Part shown: piece by piece, positions 1 through 10,794 of the stretch
How the letters are laid out: every line of letters starts with the position of its first letter
How positions within the stretch are numbered: position 1 is the first letter of the stretch
NCBI GenBank assembly: GCA_049317545.1
Contig: JBMOIB010000005.1
Coordinates: 5,857 to 69,856 of the forward strand
Direction of reading: 5' to 3'
Length of the DNA stretch: 64,000 bases
Origin: REEB506 sp049317545
GTDB lineage: Bacteria > Pseudomonadota > Alphaproteobacteria > Caulobacterales > Aquidulcibacteraceae
The notes under the pieces: generated by a model
The model's input: only the letters and a program-made list of their open reading frames with translations
Told to the model about the DNA's origin: nothing
Databases searched by the model: none
Made by a program: the position numbers and the translations under genes

Positions 1-347
1 ATCACGATCACAGATCCGACGGCCGGGGTTTTTTCGCGGTCATATTTGCCGGCGGCGAGGGTCCACCAGGACTTGGCGTCGCCGCGCAAGTTAACACCGG
101 ATTCCTTGCGCGCGTAAGGCACGCACTGGATGCGCGCGCTCGTGTGGACGATTTTCGGGGTCGGCACGGCGCGTTCGAGGGCCGCCGTTTCGGCGATCGG
201 CTCCATGCGGATTTCGACCGTCTCTGGCAATGGCGTCAGTTCGCCGGCGGAGGCCGGTCCCCCGATCGCCCAGCCCGTGCTCAGCGCCATGCCCATCAAG
301 GTGAGCTGCACCGACCGCCGGGCGCCGAAGCTTGCCTCAGTCCTCAA
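1..347 (-). CDS. CHAP-domain secreted protein, C-terminus cut by window edge
   Basis: The visible part begins with a signal-peptide-like stretch (basic start, then LMGMALSTGWAIGG and an ASA cleavage-like site). It continues to CVPYARKESG and an LRGDAKSWW segment, the start of a CHAP (Cys/His amidohydrolase-peptidase) domain with its nucleophile Cys. CHAP proteins cleave peptidoglycan amide bonds in the envelope. I chose a TTG start because GGAGGAAG lies just upstream and no ATG gives the full signal peptide; an internal ATG is possible. The catalytic His lies beyond the edge. It is a paralogue of the next gene, which shares CVPxARxxSG and the Trp pair. The family call is firm; the start and the substrate are not. 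Confidence 0.75.
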   Translation of the reverse strand, partial: MRTEASFGARRSVQLTLMGMALSTGWAIGGPASAGELTPLPETVEIRMEPIAETAALERAVPTPKIVHTSARIQCVPYARKESGVNLRGDAKSWWTLAAGKYDREKTPAVGSVIV

Positions 348-569
348 ACCACTTCCTCCAAGCCTGCCGGCGAAGCCTTCTGCCGCCGGTCTCGCGCATC
401 TCCGTCCGGTCAAAACGGCACGATGATGCACTTGCGCTCTCGGGCGCCCAAATAGAGCGTCCCAAAACGACGCAATAAAGTTTCCACGCGCTTAACGCGA
501 CCACGTCACGCGCCTTTGATCACAGGGACTTACGCAGAATTGGGGCCAGATCCGCGGGGCGCTTCGCGG

Positions 570-1112
570 TCAGCGCGAGATAAACCCCTGCACGCTATAG
601 GTGCGCGCGCCCCAATGCCCGCCTGGAACGTGCCAGATCTGCACCGCGCTCCAATCCCCGGCCTGGGAGACGTCGCGCACCGGTACGTTCAGGCTAATCT
701 CTCCAGAATTCAGCCAGTTGGCGTGATCGACCACGATCTCGCGCGGCGCTGCGACCCGGCGCACAACCGCCACGTGGCCGCGTGACGCTCCGGCATAGCC
801 GCGCAACACCAAGACGCCGCCAATCGCCGGACGATCTGTGCGGCGATACCGCTGGCCCGCCAGATCCCACCACCTGCCCGCATCGCCGTAAATCTCGATC
901 CCGGATTCGCGGCGGGCGAAAGGCACGCATTCCAGCGGCTCCGGGGGGCGCACGACGACCGGCGGCGGCGGTCGGGCATCGATCGGGGGCGGACGATCGA
1001 CCGTGGCGCACCCCGCCATGGCGGCGGCGGCGAGCGCGACGGCGGCCAGGGCGAGCGGAGACGGAACGCGCGGCGCGATCGCGTCAACGTGCGGATGCTG
1101 TGTATTCATCAT
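570..1112 (-). CDS. CHAP-domain lipoprotein
   Basis: About 180 aa. A hydrophobic N-terminus ends in the lipobox AMAGC, so the protein is probably lipid-anchored and periplasm-facing. A proline-rich linker of roughly 25 residues precedes the CHAP domain, where CVPFAR carries the nucleophile Cys, GHVAVV the His and HANW the third polar residue. The predicted role is cell-wall amidase/endopeptidase. A longer frame reaches 1175, but the ATG at 1112 puts the signal peptide at the N-terminus. It follows metH by about 40 nt on the same strand, with no obvious functional link. It pairs with the truncated CHAP gene at the window edge, suggesting a tandem duplication. Confidence 0.8.
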   Translation of the reverse strand: MMNTQHPHVDAIAPRVPSPLALAAVALAAAAMAGCATVDRPPPIDARPPPPVVVRPPEPLECVPFARRESGIEIYGDAGRWWDLAGQRYRRTDRPAIGGVLVLRGYAGASRGHVAVVRRVAAPREIVVDHANWLNSGEISLNVPVRDVSQAGDWSAVQIWHVPGGHWGARTYSVQGFISR

Positions 1113-1149
1113 CGGGCGATCCACCATCGAACGCCGCCAGTATGCCGGA

Positions 1150-3798
<2,649 letters not shown>

Positions 3799-3859
3799 TA
3801 CAGACTCTCTCGGCGCGAGCGGCGCTTCGGTGCTGGAAATTGAACTGCCGCAGCGACGG

Positions 3860-4921
3860 CTAGGCGGCTGCAGTGAACGGCTCGAGACCCGCCAGGCGCA
3901 TGACGGGTGCGCAGGTCCAGGCCGCCTTTGGCGCGACGCCCTTAACCGCCGCCGCAATCGCGCGGATATGGTCCGGCGTCGTCCCACAGCAGCCGCCCAT
4001 CAGGCCCACCACGCCCTGGTTGGCCCACGGCTGCATGACCCGCAGCATGTCCTCGGGCGTTTCGTCGTAGCCGCCCATCGCGTTCGGCAGCCCGGCGTTG
4101 GGATAGGCCGAAATCCGCACATCGGCTGCGCGGGCCAGGGCGCGAATGTGGGCGTCCATATCTTTGGGACCGAGCGCGCAATTGAGACCGACGCTCCAAG
4201 GCTCGGCATGGCGCACCGAATGCCAGAACGCCTCGACCGTCTGCCCGGACAAGGTGCGCCCGGACAAATCGGTGATGGTGCCCGAGATCATCACGGGAAG
4301 CTTTTCGCCGATCTCCTCGAAGAGTTCCTCAACCGCGAAGATCGCCGCCTTGGCGTTCAGCGTGTCGAACACGGTTTCGATGAGCAGCAGGTCGGCACCG
4401 CCCTCCACCAGACCGCTCGCCTGCTCCTTGTAGGCGGCGGCGCAGGCCTCGAAGGTGACGTCACGGCGCGCCGGATCGTTGACATCAGGAGACAGCGAAA
4501 GCGTCTTGTTCAAAGGCCCCATCGAGCCGGCGACGAAGCGCGGCGCCCCGTCGCGCGCTTCTGCGGCGGCGCAGGCCTCGCGCGCAATGCGAGCGGCGGC
4601 GACGTTCATCTCGCGCGCGACCGATTCAAGCGCGTAGTCGGCTTGGCTGATGAAGGTCGAATTGAACGTGTTGGTGGTGACGATGTCAGCGCCGGCCTCG
4701 ATGTAGGTGTCGTGGATGGCGCGGATGACGTCGGGGCGCGTGAGGCACAGAAGGTCGTTGTCGCCCTTGAGCGGGCGATTGTGGCCCGCAAAGCGCGCGC
4801 CGCGGAAATCCTCCTCGCCGAGACCATAGGTTTGAATGAGCGAGCCCATCGCGCCGTCGATCACGAGGATGCGGCTGGCGGCGAGCGCGTCGAGCGATGA
4901 GCGGCGGTCGCGTCTGGTCAT
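3860..4921 (-). CDS. metH1: Homocysteine S-methyltransferase subunit of split MetH
   Basis: 353 aa. Forms the homocysteine-binding, zinc-dependent half of cobalamin methionine synthase. DGAMGSLIQ near the N-terminus, TNTFNS, GLNCALG and a C-terminal GGCCGTTP supply the three Zn-ligand cysteines. The ATG at 4921 overlaps the metF stop by 4 nt (ATGA), which sets the start and implies translational coupling; a longer frame to 5044 would run deep into metF. It lies 61 nt upstream of the metH2 start. It could be read as a stand-alone betaine- or S-methylmethionine-type methyltransferase, but adjacency to the matching MetH remainder makes the split enzyme much more likely. Confidence 0.93.
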   Translation of the reverse strand: MTRRDRRSSLDALAASRILVIDGAMGSLIQTYGLGEEDFRGARFAGHNRPLKGDNDLLCLTRPDVIRAIHDTYIEAGADIVTTNTFNSTFISQADYALESVAREMNVAAARIAREACAAAEARDGAPRFVAGSMGPLNKTLSLSPDVNDPARRDVTFEACAAAYKEQASGLVEGGADLLLIETVFDTLNAKAAIFAVEELFEEIGEKLPVMISGTITDLSGRTLSGQTVEAFWHSVRHAEPWSVGLNCALGPKDMDAHIRALARAADVRISAYPNAGLPNAMGGYDETPEDMLRVMQPWANQGVVGLMGGCCGTTPDHIRAIAAAVKGVAPKAAWTCAPVMRLAGLEPFTAAA

Positions 4922-5823
4922 GCAACGTCTCCTGGCGCCTGCGCGCGCACGCCGAGAATGCGGCAGATCGCGAGCGTCAGATCGGCCCGGTTGAGCGTGT
5001 AGAAATGGAAATCCTCGACGCCCTCGGCAGCGAGTCGGGCGCACAATTCCGCCGCGGCGGTCGCGGCCACGAGCCGGCGCGTGTCGGGGTCATCGTCGAG
5101 CCCTTCAAACAGCCGCGCGAGCCAAGCCGGGACTGTTGCGCCGCAGCCGGCCGCCATTTTCACGATCCCGCGGAAGTTCGTCACCGGCATGATGCCGGGC
5201 GAGAGCGGAATTGCGATCCCGACCGCAGCGGCGCGATCGCGGAATCGCAGAAACGTTTCGGCTTCGAAGAAGAACTGGCTGATGCCGCGCGTTGCGCCGG
5301 CGTCGATCTTGGCCTTGAGCACATCGAGGTCGTGGTCGACAGAAGGGCTTTCGGGATGCCGCTCGGGATAGACGCCGACGGAAACCTCGAACGGCGCGAT
5401 GCGCCGCGCGGCGGCGGTGAGCTCGGTGGCGTTGCGATATCCGTCCGGATGCGGCGCGAACGCGGCGCCGATGCCGCCGGTTGGGTCACCGCGCAACGCA
5501 ACGACATGGCGCACGCCCGCCGCCCAATAGCCGCGCAACACGTCGTCCACTTCGTCGCGCGACGCCGCGACCGTCGTCAGGTGTGCGGCCGGCTTGAGCG
5601 CGGTCTCCTCGATCAGGCGCGTAACGGTGCGGTGCGTGCGGTCGCGCGTCGAGCCGCCAGCGCCGTAGGTCACGGAGACGAACGTCGGTTTGGTCGGCGC
5701 CAGTTTGGCGATCGCGGCCCACAATTGCTCTTCGAGCGCCGGAGTTTTCGGCGGAAAGAATTCGAAGCTGATGCGGATCGGCCGACAGCCGCCGTCGCGC
5801 GAGATAAGAGCCGGTGCGGTCAT
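4918..5823 (-). CDS. metF: 5,10-methylenetetrahydrofolate reductase
   Basis: 301 aa, normal for the family. A cytosolic FAD enzyme that makes 5-methyl-THF for the methionine synthase encoded downstream. ISFEFFPPKT near the N-terminus and FVSVTYGAGGSTRDRT are classic MetF signatures; GIMPVTNF and FHFYTLNRADL come later. The start ATG overlaps the stop of the upstream regulator gene by 4 nt, and the stop overlaps metH1 by 4 nt. All three genes are therefore tightly coupled, giving a one-carbon/methionine operon probably controlled by the first gene. Confidence 0.96.
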   Translation of the reverse strand: MTAPALISRDGGCRPIRISFEFFPPKTPALEEQLWAAIAKLAPTKPTFVSVTYGAGGSTRDRTHRTVTRLIEETALKPAAHLTTVAASRDEVDDVLRGYWAAGVRHVVALRGDPTGGIGAAFAPHPDGYRNATELTAAARRIAPFEVSVGVYPERHPESPSVDHDLDVLKAKIDAGATRGISQFFFEAETFLRFRDRAAAVGIAIPLSPGIMPVTNFRGIVKMAAGCGATVPAWLARLFEGLDDDPDTRRLVAATAAAELCARLAAEGVEDFHFYTLNRADLTLAICRILGVRAQAPGDVA

Positions 5824-6818
5824 GTGCGGGCGCCCTCGACGCGATTTCCAGCCCAGATCTTCACCGTGAGCGCCTCCCCGCCGCCCTGCGGCGGCGCCAA
5901 TGTGCGAACCGCGACCGAAGCGACGCCGCCGGCGGCGCACCAGGCGCGAATCTCTTCGTCCGAAAAGCCGAGCCGGCGGTGGGCGTGGCGTTCGCGCAGG
6001 AACTCCAGGCCATGCGGCGCAAAATCGACGAGCACCAGGCGTCCGCCTGGCCGCAGCAGGCCCGCTGCATTGATCACCGCGCGGCGCGGATCGGGCAGGA
6101 AGTGCAGCACCTGATGGACCGTGACGAGCGCCGCCTGCCCTAGCGGGAACGGCGGATCATAGATGTCGCCCAACCGCACGGAGGCCTTGGCGTCGCCGCG
6201 GGCCGCGAGCGCCGCGCGCGCCAGCGCCAGCATCTGTCTCGAGGTATCGAAGCCATCGGCGCGCGTCGTCTTGTCGGCGAAGATCTCAAGCATCCGGCCG
6301 GAGCCGACGCCGACGTCGATCATCTGTTCGAAGGGCCCCTGCCCCGCCGCTTCAATCACCGCCGCCTCGATGTCCACGTCCGGCAGATGCAGCGCGCGCA
6401 GGCGCCCCCAATCCTCGGCGTTCTCGTCGAAATAGGCCGCCGCTGCAGCCGCGCGGGCGGCGTGAATTTCAAGCAGCCGTTCGCGGTCGCGCGCCAGGAC
6501 TGGATCGGCGGGATCGAGGCGCGAGACCAGGTCCTCCGCCAGCGCGCGCTCCGCCGAGCCTTCGGGCGGCAGACGATAGAAGACCCACGCGCCTTCCGGG
6601 GCACGCTCGGCGAGACCGCTTTCGGTCAACAGCTTCAGATGACGGCTGATGCGCGGCTGGCTTTGACCAAGCGCCTGCGCCAATTCTCCCACCGCAAGCT
6701 CGCCCCGCGCCAAGAGCGCGAGCGCCCGCAGCCGCGAAGGCTCGCCGCCGGCGCGCAGCGCCGAAACCAGCCCGTCGAAGCCCAGGCGTCCTTCGAACTC
6801 GTTTCGAGATATAAACAT
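5820..6818 (-). CDS. ArsR-type regulator fused to a SAM-dependent methyltransferase domain
   Basis: 332 aa. Residues about 15-95 form an ArsR winged helix (ALLARGELAVGELAQ, then QSQPRISRHLKLL). After a linker comes a class I methyltransferase-like fold with motif I MIDVGVGSGRMLEIF and a post-motif VLVDFAPHG. As first gene of the metF-metH operon it is probably the methionine-cycle regulator, with the C-terminal domain sensing SAM or SAH. That is an inference by analogy to ArsR-family methionine regulators of Proteobacteria such as SahR. The ATG at 6818 sits inside a 20-bp dyad, which would allow autoregulation. No strong Shine-Dalgarno is visible before it, so a later start is possible. Confidence 0.88.
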   Translation of the reverse strand: MFISRNEFEGRLGFDGLVSALRAGGEPSRLRALALLARGELAVGELAQALGQSQPRISRHLKLLTESGLAERAPEGAWVFYRLPPEGSAERALAEDLVSRLDPADPVLARDRERLLEIHAARAAAAAAYFDENAEDWGRLRALHLPDVDIEAAVIEAAGQGPFEQMIDVGVGSGRMLEIFADKTTRADGFDTSRQMLALARAALAARGDAKASVRLGDIYDPPFPLGQAALVTVHQVLHFLPDPRRAVINAAGLLRPGGRLVLVDFAPHGLEFLRERHAHRRLGFSDEEIRAWCAAGGVASVAVRTLAPPQGGGEALTVKIWAGNRVEGART

Positions 6819-6828
6819 GTCTTTATAT
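6809..6828. promoter_or_regulatory. Candidate operator of the methionine operon
   Basis: An inverted repeat with 7-bp arms ATATAAA and TTTATAT separated by 6 bp. It covers the start codon of the ArsR-methyltransferase gene and lies in the 80-bp divergent gap before mlaA. AT-rich dyads of this shape are typical ArsR-family sites, and in this GC-rich DNA the motif stands out. Autorepression of the met operon is the simplest reading. Confidence 0.6.
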
Positions 6829-6898
6829 GATCAGAAATCCTCGGTTGCGCCAAGTCCAAATCGTTGATTAACCACTCTCGGATCAGAATGACCGCGAG

Positions 6899-7693
6899 AT
6901 GCCCGAGATGAACCGCACCCTCCTCGCTTTGGCCGCGCTCGCCCTGGCGGGACCGGTTCTCGTCGCGCCCGCCGCCGCCCAAACGTCCGCCCCGCCGCCG
7001 GCGGCTGAAATCGCGCAGGCGTCGCCAGACGAAACGTCCAGTTCGGCCTTGCGCGACCCTTGGGAGGGATTCAATCGCAAGGTGTTCGGGTTCAACAACG
7101 CCATCGACCGGGCGGTCCTGGAGCCCGTGGCCAAGGGTTATCGCGCCGTGACGCCCCGTGTGGCGCGCACTGGCGTGACGAACTTCTTCGACAACCTGCG
7201 CGCGCCCGTGACGGTCGCCAATGATTTGCTGCAAGGCGCGCCGAAACGCGCCGCCGTGACGCTCGGCCGGTTCGGGCTCAACAGCACGATCGGGATCGGC
7301 GGCCTCATTGATGTGGGTTCGTCCGTTGGCCTTGAGCCGCACCGCGAAGACTTTGGCCAGACGCTCGGCGTCTGGGGCGCTGGTCCCGGCAATTATCTGA
7401 TGCTGCCCCTGATCGGCCCGTCCTCGCTCCGCGACGTGACGGGTACGGTCGTCGACAACGCTTTTTCGCCGCTAACGTATCTCAACGACGCCGAAGAACT
7501 GCGTGTTGGTTTGGCCGCACTCAGCGCAATTTCCGCGCGCGAAGGCGCGATCGAAGCGGTTGACGCCTTGCGCGCCAACTCAGCCGATCCCTACGTCTCG
7601 CTCCGGTCGATTTATGGCCAGTCGCGCGCGAGCGCGATCCGCAACGGCGCGCAAGACGTAAAGGACCTGCCGGACTTCGGCGGCCCCCCTTGA
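6899..7693 (+). CDS. mlaA: MlaA/VacJ outer-membrane lipid asymmetry protein
   Basis: 264 aa. Has an N-terminal signal peptide (ALAALALAGPVLVAPAAAQ) without a clear lipobox Cys, unlike the E. coli lipoprotein. The VacJ family core follows: DPWEGFNRKVFGFNN, GVTNFFDNLRAP, RFGLNSTIGIGGL and GNYLMLPLIGPSS. It removes misplaced phospholipid from the outer leaflet of the outer membrane and passes it to the periplasmic carrier MlaC, encoded 30 nt downstream. A second in-frame ATG at 6908 is an alternative start. The MlaFEDB transporter is not in this window. It is divergent from the methionine operon. Confidence 0.93.
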   Translation: MPEMNRTLLALAALALAGPVLVAPAAAQTSAPPPAAEIAQASPDETSSSALRDPWEGFNRKVFGFNNAIDRAVLEPVAKGYRAVTPRVARTGVTNFFDNLRAPVTVANDLLQGAPKRAAVTLGRFGLNSTIGIGGLIDVGSSVGLEPHREDFGQTLGVWGAGPGNYLMLPLIGPSSLRDVTGTVVDNAFSPLTYLNDAEELRVGLAALSAISAREGAIEAVDALRANSADPYVSLRSIYGQSRASAIRNGAQDVKDLPDFGGPP

Positions 7694-7723
7694 GGTTTGC
7701 CCCGACATCGGGAGACGAGTTCT

Positions 7724-8404
7724 ATGCTGGGTACGTTCTCGCGCCGAAGTGTTGCGGCGTTCGCTTTCGTCGCCGTCGCGGCTGCCGCTAGCCCGGCGTT
7801 CGCCGACCGGGCGGCGGAAGATTACGTCGCCAAGAACGCACCGCTCGCGCTCTCGACGCTCAACGCCAAAAACCTCTCTCCGATCGAACGGCAAGCCGCC
7901 TTCGGCAAGCTGTTCGACCAGTTCGCCGACCTGCCGCGGATCGCCGATTTCGTGCTCGGCCGCTATGCCCGCAACGCGCGCGCCGACGACGCCTTGTATA
8001 AAGACTGGATCTCGACCTACCGCGAGTACTCGATTGCGGTTTATCAGGACCAGCTTGATCAGTACCGCGGCAATACGATCCGCATCCTGGCCGGCAGCAA
8101 AGACGCGACGATCAACGGTCGGTTCTATTCGGTCGTGCGCAGCGAGATATTGCGGCCGGGGCAAAAGCCGCTCGGAGTGCAGTGGCGCCTTCTGCGCAAT
8201 GCCGAAGGCACCTTCCGCGTCGTCGACGTGGCGGTGCAGTTCGAAGAGAACGTCGTGTGGCTGGCGATCCAGCAGCAGGCGGAGTTTCTCGCCTTCCTCG
8301 ACCGCAACAAGGGCGATGTCCGCGCGCTGCTGACTGACGTGAAGCGCCAGACGCAGACGATGCGCGCACGGATCGCCAGCGGCCGCTCGCCGAGCGGCGG
8401 CTAA
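7724..8404 (+). CDS. mlaC: MlaC-type periplasmic phospholipid carrier
   Basis: 226 aa. The signal peptide ends at ASPAFA. The rest matches the Ttg2D/MlaC family: a long alpha/beta body with YRGNTIRILAG, a segment on acquired function (VQWRLLRNAEGTFRVVDV) and a family-typical QQAEF near the C-terminus. It shuttles phospholipid between MlaA in the outer membrane and the inner-membrane Mla transporter. GGGAGACGAG lies about 5 nt before the ATG at 7724, so I preferred it to the frame opening at 7697. It forms a two-gene unit with mlaA. High confidence in family. Confidence 0.9.
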   Translation: MLGTFSRRSVAAFAFVAVAAAASPAFADRAAEDYVAKNAPLALSTLNAKNLSPIERQAAFGKLFDQFADLPRIADFVLGRYARNARADDALYKDWISTYREYSIAVYQDQLDQYRGNTIRILAGSKDATINGRFYSVVRSEILRPGQKPLGVQWRLLRNAEGTFRVVDVAVQFEENVVWLAIQQQAEFLAFLDRNKGDVRALLTDVKRQTQTMRARIASGRSPSGG

Positions 8405-8470
8405 GGTCGAAACCGTCGGGCTGTCGCCAGCGTAAACGAGCGCCTATCTTCTGCGCTCGAAAGGATTCGC

Positions 8471-9469
8471 ATGTCCGCTCCGCAAGACCTCCGCAGCCAT
8501 GCGCCGATCATCATCATCGGTTCGGGACCCGCCGGCTATACGGCCGCAATCTACGCCGCGCGCGCCATGCGCAAGCCGATGCTCATCGCCGGCATGCAGC
8601 CGGGCGGTCAGCTCACCATCACCACGGACGTCGAGAACTATCCGGGCTTCGCCGACGTGATCCAGGGCCCCTGGCTGATGGAGCAGATGCGCGCCCAGGC
8701 GCTGCACATGGGCGTTGAAATGGTCGAGGACCTGATCGTCGACGTGGATTTCAGCAAGCGCCCCTTCACCCTGCGCGGCGATGGCGGTCGCATCTACACC
8801 GCCGACGCCGTGGTGATCGCCACCGGCGCGCAGGCGCGCTGGCTGGGCCTGCCGAGCGAGCAGATGTTCCAGGGGTTTGGCGTCTCAGCCTGCGCCACCT
8901 GCGATGGGTTTTTCTACCGCAACAAGCCGGTGGCGGTGATCGGCGGCGGCAATACCGCGGTCGAAGAAGCCCTGTATCTGGCGAACTTTGCGTCGCGGGT
9001 TACGCTCGTGCATCGGCGCAACGAATTGCGGGCCGAGCGCGTGCTGCAGGACCGCCTGTTCCACCATCCCAAGGTCGACGTGATCTGGGATCATGCCGTC
9101 GATGAAATCCTCGGCGCGACCGACCCCGTGAAAAGCGTCACCGGCGTTCGCCTGCGCCACGTCGACAGCGGGGCCGTGCGCGACCTTGCGATCGACGGGG
9201 TCTTCGTCGCCATCGGCCATGAGCCCGCCACGGCTTTGTTCAACGGCAAGGTCGCCATGCGGCCGAACGGCTATGTGATCGTCGAACCGGGCACGACGCG
9301 AACCGATGTGCCAGGCGTGTTCGCCGCCGGCGACGTCGCCGACGACACGTTCCGCCAAGCCGTCACCGCCGCTGGTCTCGGCTGCATGGCCGCGCTCGAG
9401 GCCGAGCGCTTCCTTTCGGCCCTCGAGCACGCGGTCCCGGCGAGCCAAGCCTTCGGCGCGGTCGCCTAA
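8471..9469 (+). CDS. trxB: Thioredoxin-disulfide reductase
   Basis: 332 aa, a cytosolic FAD/NADPH enzyme that reduces thioredoxin. The FAD dinucleotide fold is at IIIGSGPAGYTAAIYAAR (residues 14-31), the redox-active CATC at 141-144, the NADPH fold GGGNTAVEEALYL just after it, and the C-terminal FAD motif GVFAAGDV. AAAGGA precedes the ATG by 6 nt. A LysR gene follows on the same strand 75 nt later. Nothing is missing or unusual. Confidence 0.96.
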   Translation: MSAPQDLRSHAPIIIIGSGPAGYTAAIYAARAMRKPMLIAGMQPGGQLTITTDVENYPGFADVIQGPWLMEQMRAQALHMGVEMVEDLIVDVDFSKRPFTLRGDGGRIYTADAVVIATGAQARWLGLPSEQMFQGFGVSACATCDGFFYRNKPVAVIGGGNTAVEEALYLANFASRVTLVHRRNELRAERVLQDRLFHHPKVDVIWDHAVDEILGATDPVKSVTGVRLRHVDSGAVRDLAIDGVFVAIGHEPATALFNGKVAMRPNGYVIVEPGTTRTDVPGVFAAGDVADDTFRQAVTAAGLGCMAALEAERFLSALEHAVPASQAFGAVA

Positions 9470-9544
9470 CCTTACCAAATCACCGGGTGGCCGCCGCCCC
9501 CGTTGCAGAGTAAGACCCCTCCGCTGGATGGACGCGGAGCCGTC

Positions 9545-10441
9545 ATGCTGGACTGGGACAAGCTCAAGACGTTCCACCATGCCGCCGAGACGGGAAGCCT
9601 CACGGCGGCGGCGGAGCAATTGGGCGTCAGCCAATCGGCGGTCAGCCGCCAGATCGCCTCGCTCGAGGAATCCATCGGCGTGCCGCTTTTCCAGCGCCAT
9701 GCCCGCGGCCTCCTCCTGACCGGTCCCGGCAAGACGCTCCACGGCATGACGCGCGACATGCAGTCCGCGGCGAAGGTCGCCGAAGCGACGCTCAAGGACG
9801 CCCGCGAAAAGACGATGGGCGATCTCGTCGTTACAGCGCCGGTGGCGTTCGGTTCGACCTGGCTTGCGCCGCGCCTGCCGATTTTCGCGGATTCCTACCC
9901 GGACGTGCGCCTGAAAATGCTGCTCGACGATCGCGAGTTCGACCTCCTCAAGCTGGAGGCTGAATGCGCCATCCGCCTTTGGGCCGCGACGCACGCCGAC
10001 CTCATCCAGCGACGCATCCTGCAGGTTCACGTGAGCCTGTACGCCTCGCGCGCCTACCTCGACCGCCACGGCAGGCCGCGCGACGTGGAGGAACTCGATG
10101 GGCACCGGATCGTCGCCTACGATTCCATGGCCCAGACGACGCCGATGCGTGAGATGGACTGGGCGCGCCGCGCCGGCCGCGAAGAATCCGCGCCGCGCCT
10201 GCCGACGCTCGAGATCAACAACGTCTACGGCATGCTCCGCGCCGTCGAGCACGGCATCGGCATCGCGAGCCTTCCCGACTACATCGCCCGCAACAATCCG
10301 CACCTGGAAAAGGTGCTGCCGGACCTCGCCGGGCCGAACTTCGACGTCTTCTTCATCTATCCCAGCGACCTCAAAAAATCGAAGCGGATCGCGGCTTTCC
10401 GGGAGTTTCTCATCCAGCAGGCGGCCAGCTGGATCGGCTGA
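9545..10441 (+). CDS. LysR-family transcriptional regulator
   Basis: 298 aa. The N-terminal winged helix-turn-helix is clear (GSLTAAAEQLGVSQSAVSRQIASLEE), followed by a substrate-binding domain with the usual hydrophobic pattern (LEINNVYGMLRAVEHGIGIASLPDY). The ATG at 9545 has GGAG 6 nt upstream and begins MLDWDKLKTF, the normal LysR opening; a longer frame from 9503 adds 14 unlikely residues. Co-directional with trxB, so it may be co-transcribed or act on oxidative-stress genes, but target and ligand are unknown. Its 3' side carries a structured RNA-like element. Confidence 0.9.
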   Translation: MLDWDKLKTFHHAAETGSLTAAAEQLGVSQSAVSRQIASLEESIGVPLFQRHARGLLLTGPGKTLHGMTRDMQSAAKVAEATLKDAREKTMGDLVVTAPVAFGSTWLAPRLPIFADSYPDVRLKMLLDDREFDLLKLEAECAIRLWAATHADLIQRRILQVHVSLYASRAYLDRHGRPRDVEELDGHRIVAYDSMAQTTPMREMDWARRAGREESAPRLPTLEINNVYGMLRAVEHGIGIASLPDYIARNNPHLEKVLPDLAGPNFDVFFIYPSDLKKSKRIAAFREFLIQQAASWIG

Positions 10442-10485
10442 TATGCGCTTTTGCATAGCTTGTATGCCGAGCGAGTGATTGATTC

Positions 10486-10618
10486 GGAGCCGGTATGGCC
10501 CCATCTGAGTGTCTCGCGCGACGCCTCTGCGCGAACCTAATTCGTTCTCCGGATTGGGCGTTTCCTCCCCCGAGGCATACCTTCCACGCCGCGCCGGCCA
10601 TCGGCGCGGCGTTTTCTT
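10486..10618 (+). ncRNA. Candidate structured RNA with intrinsic terminator (unassigned)
   Basis: The 353-nt gap between the LysR gene and dps is not empty. An outer stem pairs GGTATG at 10492-10497 with CATACC at 10576-10581, extended by CC/GG inside. It encloses hairpin 1 (TCGCGC 10513-10518 with GCGCGA 10529-10534) and hairpin 2 (CCTAAT 10536-10541 with ATTGGG 10553-10558). A 10-bp perfect GC hairpin and a T-tract follow. The layout looks like a small RNA or riboswitch-like element. No plus-strand gene follows within 700 nt, which favours a trans-acting RNA or a structured lysR 3' end. I could not match it to 6S, SRP, tmRNA or a common riboswitch. Confidence 0.45.
10587..10618 (+). terminator. 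Rho-independent terminator
   Basis: Perfect 10-bp stem CGCCGCGCCG (10587-10596) and CGGCGCGGCG (10602-10611), 5-nt loop, then TTTTCTTT. It would end plus-strand transcription from the structured element or from lysR readthrough. Confidence 0.8.
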
Positions 10619-10794
10619 TGGCGATCGCGCGACTGGCGCCGCGCGCAATCTCGACCAGTCTCGCCGAACCAGAAGAAGGGCGCATGAACCGCCCCGGGGA
10701 GGACCGCATGGCCCCGATGGAGGGCGGCGCAGCGCCAGCGTTGGGCGGACGGCGGCCTTGGCTCGCGCTGGCTGCCGCCGCCAGCGCATGACCT

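Noticed and set aside
350..569. Possible small gene or RNA between the two CHAP genes
   Set aside because: No ORF with a ribosome site and no strong hairpin were seen in the 220-nt gap.
10486..10618. 6S, SRP, tmRNA or known riboswitch identity for the hairpin element
   Set aside because: None of the conserved sequences of those RNAs could be matched, and no regulated gene follows it on the same strand.
10684..10791. 35-codon ORF from ATG 10684 after the terminator, and a 98-codon frame from 10495 that reads through it
   Set aside because: It overlaps the structured element and has no family feature; Arg/Ala-rich content fits a chance frame. It has only one Trp, so it is not a trp leader peptide.
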